A stretch of DNA of 8,078 nt, taken from positions 1 through 8,078 of the forward strand of contig SKSV01000048.1 of assembly GCA_007122815.1 (NCBI GenBank), in the 5' to 3' direction. The notes beneath the pieces are model-generated. The model worked only from the letters and a program-made list of their open reading frames with translations. It was not told where the DNA came from and made no database searches. Below, in pieces: positions 1 through 5,543 of this stretch (positions are counted from its first letter, which is position 1; each line of letters starts with the position of its first letter). The position numbers and the translations under genes were made by a program. This DNA is from Trueperaceae bacterium. GTDB taxonomy: Bacteria; Deinococcota; Deinococci; Deinococcales; Trueperaceae.

Positions 1-116
1 CCTGGGTGAACCACGGCCGGCAGCGCGACTGGTTCGACCCCGCTTTGGCTGAGGGCCGAGCGTTCCTGCGGCGGGCCGTGCAGGTGAAGAACGTGTGGAT
101 CCCGTACGGGGCGTGA
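1..116 (+). CDS. C-terminal fragment, possible aldehyde dehydrogenase
   Basis: This is the last 37 codons of a gene that begins before the window; it is open from base 3 and stops at TGA 114-116. The tail reads FLRRAVQVKNVWIPYGA. The Q-V-K-N-(V/I)-W-(I/V)-P-Y-G pattern resembles, from memory, the extreme C-terminus of some NAD-dependent aldehyde dehydrogenases, in which this strand takes part in oligomer contacts. No catalytic residue lies inside the window, so the assignment rests on a short tail only. The gene is co-directional with the toxin-antitoxin pair but separated from it by 93 bases and a separate promoter, so the two are probably not functionally linked. Confidence 0.45.
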   Translation, partial: WVNHGRQRDWFDPALAEGRAFLRRAVQVKNVWIPYGA

Positions 117-194
117 GTCGCGCGGCTGCGTAGGGCTGTCTGGCAGCGACCCACAGCAGGCCGATCCAACCAATGTCGCACTGCGTAGGTGTTG

Positions 195-210
195 TGCTAC
201 AATCGTAGCA
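195..210. promoter_or_regulatory. Palindromic operator of the toxin-antitoxin operon
   Basis: TGCTAC-AATC-GTAGCA is a perfect inverted repeat with 6-bp arms and a 4-bp centre. It covers the -10 box (TACAAT, 198-203) and ends on the A of the antitoxin ATG. Type II antitoxins of the Phd/YefM class usually repress their own operon by binding short palindromes over the promoter, so this is the natural autoregulatory site. The repeat is seen directly; binding is inferred. Confidence 0.6.
198..203 (+). promoter_or_regulatory. -10 box of a leaderless antitoxin transcript
   Basis: TACAAT differs from TATAAT at one base and ends 6 nt before the ATG at 210, so transcription would begin at or next to the start codon. 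No Shine-Dalgarno sequence lies upstream of the ATG, which fits leaderless translation. No convincing -35 box is visible at 16-18 bp spacing. Confidence 0.55.
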
Positions 211-464
211 TGATCACGGTTGCGTCGCGGGAGCTCAGGAACCAGACCAGACGCGTGCTAGAACGCGTCGAAAGCGGCGAGGAGGTCGTCATAACCGTCG
301 ACGGCCGGCCCGTCGCGCGGCTTGCCCGGGCTTCGAGCAAGCCCCGCTGGGTCGCCCGCGAAGCGTTGTTCAGTCGGCTTCGCGCCATCCAGGCCGACGC
401 CGGCTTGACGGCCGAGCTCGAGGCGTTGGCTCCGGAGACCACCGACGACCTCGGCGAACCTTGA
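210..464 (+). CDS. Phd/YefM-family antitoxin
   Basis: This 84-residue protein is the antitoxin of a type II toxin-antitoxin pair. Residues 1-40 carry the Phd/YefM DNA-binding fold signature: MITVASRELRNQ, then a Gly-Glu-Glu-Val-Val-Ile-Thr stretch and GRPVARL. The remaining half is charged and helical, as expected for the segment that wraps and blocks the toxin. I chose the ATG at 210 over the GTG at 189 because family N-termini begin at I-T-V-A-S-x-E-L-R and because a -10 box lies 6 nt before it. The stop codon overlaps the toxin start (TTGA, 461-464), so the two are translationally coupled. It should neutralise the downstream PIN toxin and, with it, repress the operon through the palindrome at 195-210. 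Confidence 0.87.
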   Translation: MITVASRELRNQTRRVLERVESGEEVVITVDGRPVARLARASSKPRWVAREALFSRLRAIQADAGLTAELEALAPETTDDLGEP

Positions 465-847
465 AGCGGGCCCTGGCCGACACGAGCCTCTTCATCGCAA
501 GCGAGTCGGGTCGAACCCTCTCGGATGAAGGGGTACCCGACACGCTGGCAATCTCGATCATCACCCTGGCGGAGCTGCGCGCGGGCGTGCTCGCCGCCCG
601 CGACCTACAGACCCGTGCCAGGAGGTTGACCACGCTGTCGTTCGTCGCTCAGTACGACGTGATCCCGGTGGACGCTTCGGTCGCCGAAGCCTGGGCGCAA
701 CTCCGCGTCGCCCTGCGAGACGCGGGTCGCCGGCTCGGCGTGAACGACTCGTGGGTTGCGGCGACAGCCATAGCCCTGGACGTGCCGCTCGTGTCGCAAG
801 ACCGCGGCTTCGAGGGCGTACCGGGCCTCTGGGCGATCCTGGTCTGA
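461..847 (+). CDS. vapC: VapC-type PIN-domain ribonuclease toxin
   Basis: This 128-residue protein is a PIN-domain endoribonuclease of the VapC class, whose members cleave tRNA or rRNA when free of antitoxin. The acidic metal-binding set is complete: D7 in ALADTSLFIA, E38 in ITLAELRAG, D96 in GVNDSWVAATA and D114 in VSQDRGF. The length is typical. The start is TTG at 461, overlapping the antitoxin stop as TTGA; no ATG or GTG lies close enough to retain D7 near the N-terminus, so TTG is the best choice. A weak start coupled to the antitoxin fits the need to make less toxin than antitoxin. The gene ends 13 bp from the convergent ERCC4 gene. Type and catalytic set are clear; the RNA target cannot be read from sequence. 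Confidence 0.88.
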   Translation: MKRALADTSLFIASESGRTLSDEGVPDTLAISIITLAELRAGVLAARDLQTRARRLTTLSFVAQYDVIPVDASVAEAWAQLRVALRDAGRRLGVNDSWVAATAIALDVPLVSQDRGFEGVPGLWAILV

Positions 848-860
848 GCAGCGGCGCAAC

Positions 861-2057
861 CTAACCCGGCTCGGTGAAACGCAGCGAGCGGCGGTTGCCG
901 TAGGCTTGCAACAGCCCTCTTCCCTCCAGGTCTCGCAGGTCGGCTGAGGCCGTCGCGGGGGTCACGCCGTGCCGATCGGCGTGGTCCTTGACGGTGAGGG
1001 CCTCGCCGGCATGCGCCCTCGCCAAGGCGTCGCGCTGGCGGCCGGCGCGGTCCAAGGACGCCGTGCCCCTGCCCACCTCGACGAGCTCGGTGGCGGCGAA
1101 GAGCGGCGTCTCACGCAGAGCCGCCGGCGCCAGCGGAGGTGCCTGACCACGGACGTCTGCTGACGGGGCGTCGGCAGCGTGGATCGGGTCGGTGGCGCTC
1201 CCGTAACCCGAGCCCAGGGCCTCGGACAGCGTCTCGCCCACGGTTCGGCCGACGGCCTGCGCGCGTGAGAGTCGCAACGAGGCCGAGAGCCAGCGGTAGG
1301 CCAGGTCGGCCGCGAGCGGGCCGGTCTCGGCGAAGAGCATCGGCACGTTCGGGTAAGCGGCTTGCAGCGCCGCCACGAGGTTCAGGAGCCAACCCGGACG
1401 GGTACGGATGTCGCCCTTCAGCAGCTGCGACAGGCGCCCCTCGATGACGACCGCGGCGCGCGGCATCGTGGCCAACTCGGCCATCAGCAGCTGAAGCTGC
1501 CCCTGCACCGCCGCGCCGGCGAACTCCTGCAGGCGCTTGCGCTCCACCACTGCCACGAGGCGCTCGCCCTCGAACACGCCGTAGTCGCCGACCGGTAGGC
1601 GCCGCCGCTCGAGCGTCACGGGCAGACCCGCGAAGCGCCAAGCGTAGCGCTCGCGTGCGTCCACCACCAGCGTCAGCGGGCCGTCGAGGCCGCGAGCGCT
1701 GGGGGCTCGCACACCTGGTCTGGTGGACTTCATCGAGCGCTCGCTGCGCCAGAAGATCAGTGGGCGGCCACGCTTGCTCGTCCAGACGAAGAGCGAGCGG
1801 CGGCGTTGGGCCCGATCGAGCACCAGCTGAACCGAGGCGCCAACGCGCCGGCAGCTCGCCACGGGCACACGTTCGATCACCTCGGCCTCCTCGGGCCAGG
1901 AGTCGAGCTCAGCGCAGAAGAGGTCCTTGCTGACCGGCCAGGTATCGCGCGTCGCCAGGATCAGCTCGGTGCCGGCGAGCGGCATGTGCAGCACCACCGG
2001 CAGGCGAGTGCCGCCGGGGCGCCGACCGATCACGAGCTCAGCGCGAGGTGGGCCCAC
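861..2057 (-). CDS. ERCC4-type nuclease with C-terminal winged helix
   Basis: This 398-residue protein carries an ERCC4 (XPF/Mus81-like) nuclease domain at about residues 127-215. The visible signature is VVDARE (D133, E136), LPVGDY (D158) and VVERKR (E172, R173, K174), the acidic and ERK residues of this family's metal-dependent active site. The Asp that usually follows ERK a few residues later is not evident (RLQEF). Residues 1-125 form a basic, Arg-rich region I do not recognise. Residues 342-395 look like a winged helix-turn-helix of the kind at the C-terminus of Fic proteins (LTVKDHADRHGV, then TASADLRDLEGRGLL). A role in DNA cleavage or repair is inferred. The start is uncertain: GTG 2057 overlaps the upstream peroxidase-like gene by 20 bp, and GTG 2033 would follow its stop; neither has a clear ribosome binding site. 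Confidence 0.8.
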   Translation of the reverse strand: MGPPRAELVIGRRPGGTRLPVVLHMPLAGTELILATRDTWPVSKDLFCAELDSWPEEAEVIERVPVASCRRVGASVQLVLDRAQRRRSLFVWTSKRGRPLIFWRSERSMKSTRPGVRAPSARGLDGPLTLVVDARERYAWRFAGLPVTLERRRLPVGDYGVFEGERLVAVVERKRLQEFAGAAVQGQLQLLMAELATMPRAAVVIEGRLSQLLKGDIRTRPGWLLNLVAALQAAYPNVPMLFAETGPLAADLAYRWLSASLRLSRAQAVGRTVGETLSEALGSGYGSATDPIHAADAPSADVRGQAPPLAPAALRETPLFAATELVEVGRGTASLDRAGRQRDALARAHAGEALTVKDHADRHGVTPATASADLRDLEGRGLLQAYGNRRSLRFTEPG

Positions 2058-2637
2058 GCTCAGCGTCGCCCATCTCCGGCGCGCACGTCTCCTCGTAACC
2101 GGGCTCGAGCTCGACCCCGAGGAGCAGCACGAGGCGGTTCACGAAGTTGAAGTACCCGACGGTGAGCGTGGCGTCGAGGAGGGCGCGGTCGTCGTAGCCG
2201 TGACCACGCAACTCCACCAGGTCGGCCTCGCGAGCGGAGTGGGGTTCGCGGGTGGCGCGCGCCGCCCACGACAGCAGGGCGCGCTCGTTCGTGCCCAGCT
2301 CCGGAGCGGTGTCCGCGGCACCCGCCTCGAGCGCGTCCGCCACGGCCGGGTCCTCACCCAGGTTGCGCAGCGCCTGGCCGTGGTGAGCCACGCAGTACGC
2401 GCAGCGGTTGGCGGCCGAGACGACCACGCCTATGCGCTCGCGGTCCCGCCGCGAGAGCGACGAGCGCTGGAACACTATGGCCTTGTAGAGCTCCAGGTGA
2501 GCCGCCATGACCTTCGGGTTGAGCGACTGCACCTGGTGGACGTCGGCCACTCCACCGCGCGCGCCGCCGATCGCGCGGTAGAGGGCTGCTAGGTCGCCTT
2601 CCGCGGCTTCGGGGCTGATGGTCTCGATCCAGCTCAT
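2038..2637 (-). CDS. AhpD-like peroxidase-related enzyme (CMD family)
   Basis: This 199-residue protein belongs to the carboxymuconolactone decarboxylase/AhpD superfamily, in the group often named uncharacterised peroxidase-related enzymes. The catalytic arrangement is intact: E67, then C79-A-Y-C82-V-A-H-H86. This is the CxxCxxxH motif with a Glu 12 residues upstream, matching AhpD spacing, where the cysteine pair reduces peroxides or their redox partners. There is no signal peptide, so it should be cytoplasmic. The ATG at 2637 follows a strong GGAGGA (2641-2646) at short spacing. The gene lies 97 bp after the CcdA-like gene on the same strand and overlaps the start of the nuclease gene. A role in thiol-based oxidant defence is inferred from family and context; the substrate is unknown. 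Confidence 0.85.
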   Translation of the reverse strand: MSWIETISPEAAEGDLAALYRAIGGARGGVADVHQVQSLNPKVMAAHLELYKAIVFQRSSLSRRDRERIGVVVSAANRCAYCVAHHGQALRNLGEDPAVADALEAGAADTAPELGTNERALLSWAARATREPHSAREADLVELRGHGYDDRALLDATLTVGYFNFVNRLVLLLGVELEPGYEETCAPEMGDAERGPTSR

Positions 2638-2640
2638 GGG

Positions 2641-2660
2641 TCCTCCGCTGCTCCAGACTA
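2641..2660 (-). promoter_or_regulatory. Ribosome binding site and possible -10 box
   Basis: On the minus strand GGAGGA (2646-2641) lies just before the ATG at 2637 and is the best Shine-Dalgarno sequence in the window. TAGTCT (2660-2655) fits a TANNNT -10 pattern and could drive the peroxidase-like gene and the nuclease gene separately from the upstream thiol operon. Such a transcript would have a leader of only about 11 nt, so the promoter part is weak; the ribosome binding site is clear. Confidence 0.4.
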
Positions 2661-2667
2661 CCCGCGC

Positions 2668-2743
2668 GCGTCACCCCTCGACCGCGATCCCACCCTTCAG
2701 CCGCGGTTCCACCCGTTATCCGCGATCCCGCCCCTCAACCGCG
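2668..2743. repeat. 19-bp degenerate tandem repeat, four copies
   Basis: Four adjacent 19-bp units (2668-2686, 2687-2705, 2706-2724, 2725-2743) each end in CCGCG on the plus strand after a C-rich body, for example ATCCCACCCTTCAGCCGCG. The array fills the gap between the CcdA-like and peroxidase-like genes, and its last unit runs over the TGA stop of the CcdA-like gene (2735-2737). The period is not a multiple of three. No function can be assigned; slippage-generated spacer DNA or a protein-binding array are both possible. Confidence 0.7.
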
Positions 2744-3463
2744 GTCCGCTCCGGTCACGCCGGTGAGGAACGCGAGGTACGCCGGGACCAGCGGCAGTAC
2801 GCAGGGCGACAGGAAGGAGAGCGTTCCCGCCAACCCCGAGACGAGCAGGCCCGGGGCGGCGCCGGCCAGCACGCTCTCGACGCTGCCGAGCGAGGCCAGG
2901 AAGGGAGCTATGCGCTCCAGCTGCCCCGAGACGAGCAGTGCGCCGACCGCGATCAGCAGTATGCCCGCGACGCGCTCGGCGCGATCGCCGAAGCGGTTCG
3001 CCAGCGAGGTGGTGGGCACGAAGATCGCGATCAGCAGGAACGGAAACGCGAAGCCGAGAGCGTACGCGCCCAGCAGCAGCGCACCGCGACCCGCATCACC
3101 GCCGATGGAGGCCAGCGCGAGGACGCCGGCGAGAACCGGGCCCACGCAGGGGGTCCAGCCGACCCCGAACGCCAGCCCGACCACCGCCGAACCCGCGTAG
3201 CCGCCGGGGTGGCGCGCGACGCGGAAGCGCGCTTCGCGCTGCAGGAGGGGGACCTTGATCACACCGCTGAGCAGGAGCCCGAAGGCGATCAGCAGTACGC
3301 CCGCAGCGACCGAGAGGATGCGGTCGTACACGAAGAACAGCTCGCCCACCAGCCCGGCTCCGAAGCCGAGCGACACGAACACCAGCGACATGCCGAACAT
3401 GAACGCGGAGGCATGGCCGAAGCGGCGCAAGGTGTGCGCGGGAGTGGGGGCTATGGCGGTCAT
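2735..3463 (-). CDS. ccdA: CcdA-like thiol electron carrier, circularly permuted
   Basis: This 242-residue membrane protein belongs to the CcdA/DsbD-beta family, which passes electrons from cytoplasmic thioredoxin to extracytoplasmic thiol proteins through two membrane-buried cysteines. About six hydrophobic helices are visible, near residues 18-45, 49-69, 91-120, 127-149, 163-181 and 205-237. C106 lies in GWTPCVGP and C221 in SFLSPCVLPLVPAY. In canonical CcdA the SPCVLPLVPAY helix is first and TPCVGP is fourth; here the protein begins with the canonical second helix and carries the canonical first helix at its C-terminus. No such helix is encoded upstream, since the start overlaps the TlpA-like stop as ATGA (3460-3463). 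Because the canonical N- and C-termini lie on the same side of the membrane, moving this helix is topologically possible. The protein should recharge the adjacent thioredoxin. Family membership is secure; activity of this arrangement is inferred. Confidence 0.87.
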   Translation of the reverse strand: MTAIAPTPAHTLRRFGHASAFMFGMSLVFVSLGFGAGLVGELFFVYDRILSVAAGVLLIAFGLLLSGVIKVPLLQREARFRVARHPGGYAGSAVVGLAFGVGWTPCVGPVLAGVLALASIGGDAGRGALLLGAYALGFAFPFLLIAIFVPTTSLANRFGDRAERVAGILLIAVGALLVSGQLERIAPFLASLGSVESVLAGAAPGLLVSGLAGTLSFLSPCVLPLVPAYLAFLTGVTGADRG

Positions 3464-3996
3464 GGCGTCCAGACCACCCCGAAGACGCTGGAGAGCCGCT
3501 CGGCGAGGGCGTCGGGGGTGAGCTCACCGACGAACGTCGCGAGCAGCGTGCCGTCGGCATCGAGGAAGTAGGTGGTGGGTAGTCCGCCCGCCCGCAGGCG
3601 GCGCAGCGTGTCGTTCGTGCTCTCCAGACCGCGCTCGCCGCCGTCGGGGTCGACGAGCGTCCGCAACTCGAGGCCCTCTCCCTCCAGGAACCGGACCGCG
3701 ACGGAAGCCGTCTCACCAGCGTTCAGGAGCAGCAAGCCGATGTCCTCCTCGGCCGTCTCATCGGCGGCGCGCGCCAGGAGCGGCAGCTCCGCGCGGCAGG
3801 GCGGGCACCAGCTCGCCCAGACGTTCAGCATCCAGCGCTTGCCCAGCAGGTCATCGTTGGTGACGAGTTCTCCGTGCTGGTCGCGCAGCTCGAAGCTCGG
3901 CAGCGGTTGGCCGGGTCTCTGAGCACTCGCGCTGCTCAGGAGCAGCAGCATCAGCAGCGCCGCGGACGCCACGGCGGTAGGGAGGTGCCAGCGCAC
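3460..3996 (-). CDS. TlpA/ResA-like extracytoplasmic thioredoxin
   Basis: This 178-residue protein has an N-terminal signal peptide or membrane anchor (residues 7-25, LPTAVASAALLMLLLLSSA) followed by an AhpC/TSA-thioredoxin fold. The active site is WASWCPPCRAE (C64, C67), and the cis-proline loop is GLPTTYF (P140). The TlpA-family pattern (P-x-F-x-L-x-D-x-x-G near 33-42) is present. It should act outside the cytoplasmic membrane as a thiol reductant, receiving electrons from the CcdA-like protein encoded next. The start is GTG 3996, one base after the DUF3179 stop, with GGAG at 4004-4001; the open frame extends upstream to 4095, but that part is low-complexity and overlaps the DUF3179 gene. 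The stop overlaps the ccdA-like ATG (ATGA), indicating translational coupling. The exact client, for example apocytochrome c or another thiol protein, is not shown. Confidence 0.9.
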   Translation of the reverse strand: MRWHLPTAVASAALLMLLLLSSASAQRPGQPLPSFELRDQHGELVTNDDLLGKRWMLNVWASWCPPCRAELPLLARAADETAEEDIGLLLLNAGETASVAVRFLEGEGLELRTLVDPDGGERGLESTNDTLRRLRAGGLPTTYFLDADGTLLATFVGELTPDALAERLSSVFGVVWTP

Positions 3997-3997
3997 G

Positions 3998-5314
3998 TCA
4001 CTCCACCCCCTCGGCGCCGGGCCGCCGGACCTCGGTGTCGGGCTTGAAGGCAGCCCAGGCGAACCAGAGGGTGTTGTCGTGCGGCACCGCTTCAAGCACT
4101 GCGCCCGCGAGAGGCCCGGAGCGGGCTCGCCCCGTCACGTCCCAGACGCTTCCGGTAGCTTCATCGACGAAGCCGTCCGCGCGGGCCTCGAAGCTCAGCA
4201 CGGTGTCGTCGAGGGTGGCGCGGAACAGGCCGACGGCGCCCACGTCAGTGGCGCTGGCGATCGCGGGCCCGCCGATGGCGGTGGTGGTGCCAGGCGCCCA
4301 GAAGGCGACGACCGGATCGCCGGCGATGGTGTCGTGAACGACCTCCTGCTCACGCAGGTGGGAGAACGGGTAGGCAACGGGTTCCGGGCCATCCACCGTG
4401 ATCACGCGGGACTTCGGGGCCAGGCGCCCGTCGCTCGGCCCACTGAAGAGGAAGGCGGGGGAGCCGACCTCGTCGTAGCCGACGTACGGGTTCTGGCCGT
4501 ACGAGCGGCGGAAGCCCGTCTCGCGGCTGAGCACGAGCGCGTCGGGCTCCGCGGCGCGCGCCTCGGCGAAGCCGACGATCTGCGCGGGGTAGCGGATCAG
4601 GTGATCGCCGGCCATGTCACCGACCACGCCCTCGCCGATCAGCTGCGACCAGAGCGTGAAGGTGGTGTCGTCGAACATCAGCATGTTGGAGAAGTAGAGC
4701 AGCCCCGAAACGCCGAAGGTGACGTCCACGCCCAGCTCGGGAGCGCTGCGACCGTAGAGCTGCTCGAAGGCGCGGGCGGCGTCGGCCGGGAGAGGCTCGG
4801 CCCGCACCTCGTGGCCGTCGCGGCGCAGCGCGTCCACCTGCTCCTGGCTGGCGGGAACGCGCCTGTCGAAGGCCAAGGCGCTGTTGCACAGCGGGCAGAA
4901 GGTGACGGCTACGGGTACGCCACCGAGCGTGTCGTTCGCGATCTCGTGCCAGGTGAGTATCTGGAGGGGGTACAACCTTGCCTCTCCGCCCAGGCGCATC
5001 AGGATGACGGGCTCGAGCTCTCCCAGCCACGCGCTGGCTTCATCCTGGCTGACGAAGCGCGACTCGGGTGAGGGGTCCGCCACCCCCTGCAGGCCGCGGA
5101 AGCCGAGGGCCGGGATGCCCTGCGGTGGGGGGCCGCCGGAGAGGATCTCGTCGATCGGGATGGTGGCGTTCTCCGCCGAGACGCGCAGGCGCTCGAGCTG
5201 CCTCTCGCTCACGGCCAGGGCCGAGGGTAGGGTGAGGGTTAGCGCCAACACGGCGAGCGCCACGCTGAAACGCATGCGACCTGTCGTGATGGGGGACGTA
5301 CGTGTGGTGGTCAT
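3998..5314 (-). CDS. Secreted DUF3179-domain protein with CPLC motif
   Basis: This 438-residue protein is a full-length DUF3179 protein, a family of unknown function. Residues 14-34 form a signal peptide (MRFSVALAVLALTLTLPSALA). The domain runs from about 85 to 425 and shows the family's hallmarks: ILTWHEI (H123), NDTLGGVPVAVTFCPLCNS (C140, C143), FGVSGLL, LSRETG, NPYVGY, VAFWAPGT and a C-terminal WFAWAAFKPDT. A segment of about 45 residues (152-196) between FDRRV and VTFGVSG looks like an insertion relative to shorter members. I chose ATG 5314 because TACTCT ends 6 nt before it; ATG at codon 14 is an alternative. The frame stays open to 5476, but that stretch translates a 13-bp DNA repeat. 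It heads the operon with TlpA- and CcdA-like genes, so its CPLC pair may be kept reduced by them; this is inference. Confidence 0.9.
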   Translation of the reverse strand: MTTTRTSPITTGRMRFSVALAVLALTLTLPSALAVSERQLERLRVSAENATIPIDEILSGGPPPQGIPALGFRGLQGVADPSPESRFVSQDEASAWLGELEPVILMRLGGEARLYPLQILTWHEIANDTLGGVPVAVTFCPLCNSALAFDRRVPASQEQVDALRRDGHEVRAEPLPADAARAFEQLYGRSAPELGVDVTFGVSGLLYFSNMLMFDDTTFTLWSQLIGEGVVGDMAGDHLIRYPAQIVGFAEARAAEPDALVLSRETGFRRSYGQNPYVGYDEVGSPAFLFSGPSDGRLAPKSRVITVDGPEPVAYPFSHLREQEVVHDTIAGDPVVAFWAPGTTTAIGGPAIASATDVGAVGLFRATLDDTVLSFEARADGFVDEATGSVWDVTGRARSGPLAGAVLEAVPHDNTLWFAWAAFKPDTEVRRPGAEGVE

Positions 5315-5320
5315 GACCGC

Positions 5321-5326
5321 AGAGTA
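5321..5326 (-). promoter_or_regulatory. -10 box of the DUF3179-TlpA-CcdA operon
   Basis: Read on the minus strand, TACTCT (5326-5321) is followed by GCGGTC and then the ATG at 5314. This 6-nt gap equals that in front of the antitoxin and Crp/Fnr genes. No Shine-Dalgarno sequence lies between them, which supports a leaderless mRNA. No clear -35 box is visible. Confidence 0.5.
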
Positions 5327-5338
5327 GGGATAGCGGCC

Positions 5339-5358
5339 CCACGGCACAGTACACGTGG
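5339..5358. promoter_or_regulatory. Inverted repeat upstream of the thiol operon
   Basis: CCACG-N10-CGTGG is a perfect 5-bp-arm inverted repeat. It lies about 25-44 bp upstream of the predicted start of the DUF3179 transcript, a place where an activator or repressor dimer could act. Arms this short arise easily by chance in GC-rich DNA, so it is only a candidate operator. Confidence 0.25.
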
Positions 5359-5396
5359 CGACCACCAGCGAGGACATGAGGCCCCGTCCTGTCGTC

Positions 5397-5500
5397 TCGA
5401 ATACGCGCCACGAGTCTGCGCTACGAGATCGCGCTACGAGATCGCGCCACGAGATCGCGCCACGAGATCGCGCCACGAATTCGCGCCACCAACACGCGCC
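5397..5500. repeat. 13-bp tandem repeat, eight copies
   Basis: Eight contiguous 13-bp units start at 5397, 5410, 5423, 5436, 5449, 5462, 5475 and 5488; the consensus is ACGAGATCGCGCC. The central four are identical apart from one T/C difference, and the outer ones are more diverged. A partial ninth unit (ACGCC) follows. The period is not a multiple of three, so frames read through it are artefacts. The array lies in the 229-bp region between two divergent promoters and repeats GATCGCGC at regular 13-bp intervals. It may be slippage-derived spacer or a regulator- or nucleoid-protein binding array. Confidence 0.85.
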
Positions 5501-5531
5501 ACGCCAGGAGCGCGAGGGCCTTGGGGTGCGC

Positions 5532-5537
5532 TAAGGT
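5532..5537 (+). promoter_or_regulatory. -10 box of the Crp/Fnr-family gene
   Basis: TAAGGT fits TANNNT and ends 6 nt before the ATG at 5544, the same spacing as the two other leaderless candidates in the window. The internal AAGG could instead act as a weak Shine-Dalgarno sequence 7 nt from the ATG, so a leadered transcript from further upstream is not excluded. Confidence 0.4.
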
Positions 5538-5543
5538 AGCTGC

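Noticed and set aside
117..150. Terminator after the first gene
   Set aside because: GCTGC (125-129) and GCAGC (143-147) can pair, but the stem is short, the loop is 13 nt and no T-tract follows.
1927..2592. 221-codon open frame on the plus strand
   Set aside because: It is antisense to the AhpD-like gene and the nuclease N-terminus, both of which have clear motifs or proper starts on the minus strand.
2735..3463. Frameshifted or truncated ccdA as the explanation for the odd motif order
   Set aside because: The frame is continuous, both cysteine motifs and all six helices are present once, and both gene borders fit the operon. Order, not content, is changed.
2618..3571. 317-codon open frame on the plus strand
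   Set aside because: It is antisense to the CcdA-like gene; its Arg/Glu/Gln-rich product mirrors hydrophobic codons on the other strand.
4079..5071. 330-codon open frame on the plus strand
   Set aside because: It is antisense to the DUF3179 gene, whose protein matches its family throughout. The translation is rich in Gly, Arg and Ala without recognisable motifs, typical of a GC-rich shadow frame.
5315..5476. N-terminal extension of the DUF3179 reading frame to 5476
   Set aside because: The extra 54 codons translate the end of the 13-bp repeat and the promoter region. They precede a good signal peptide and a -10 box, so they are not coding.
5397..5500. CRISPR array
   Set aside because: Units are 13 bp and contiguous, with no unique spacers and no cas genes nearby.
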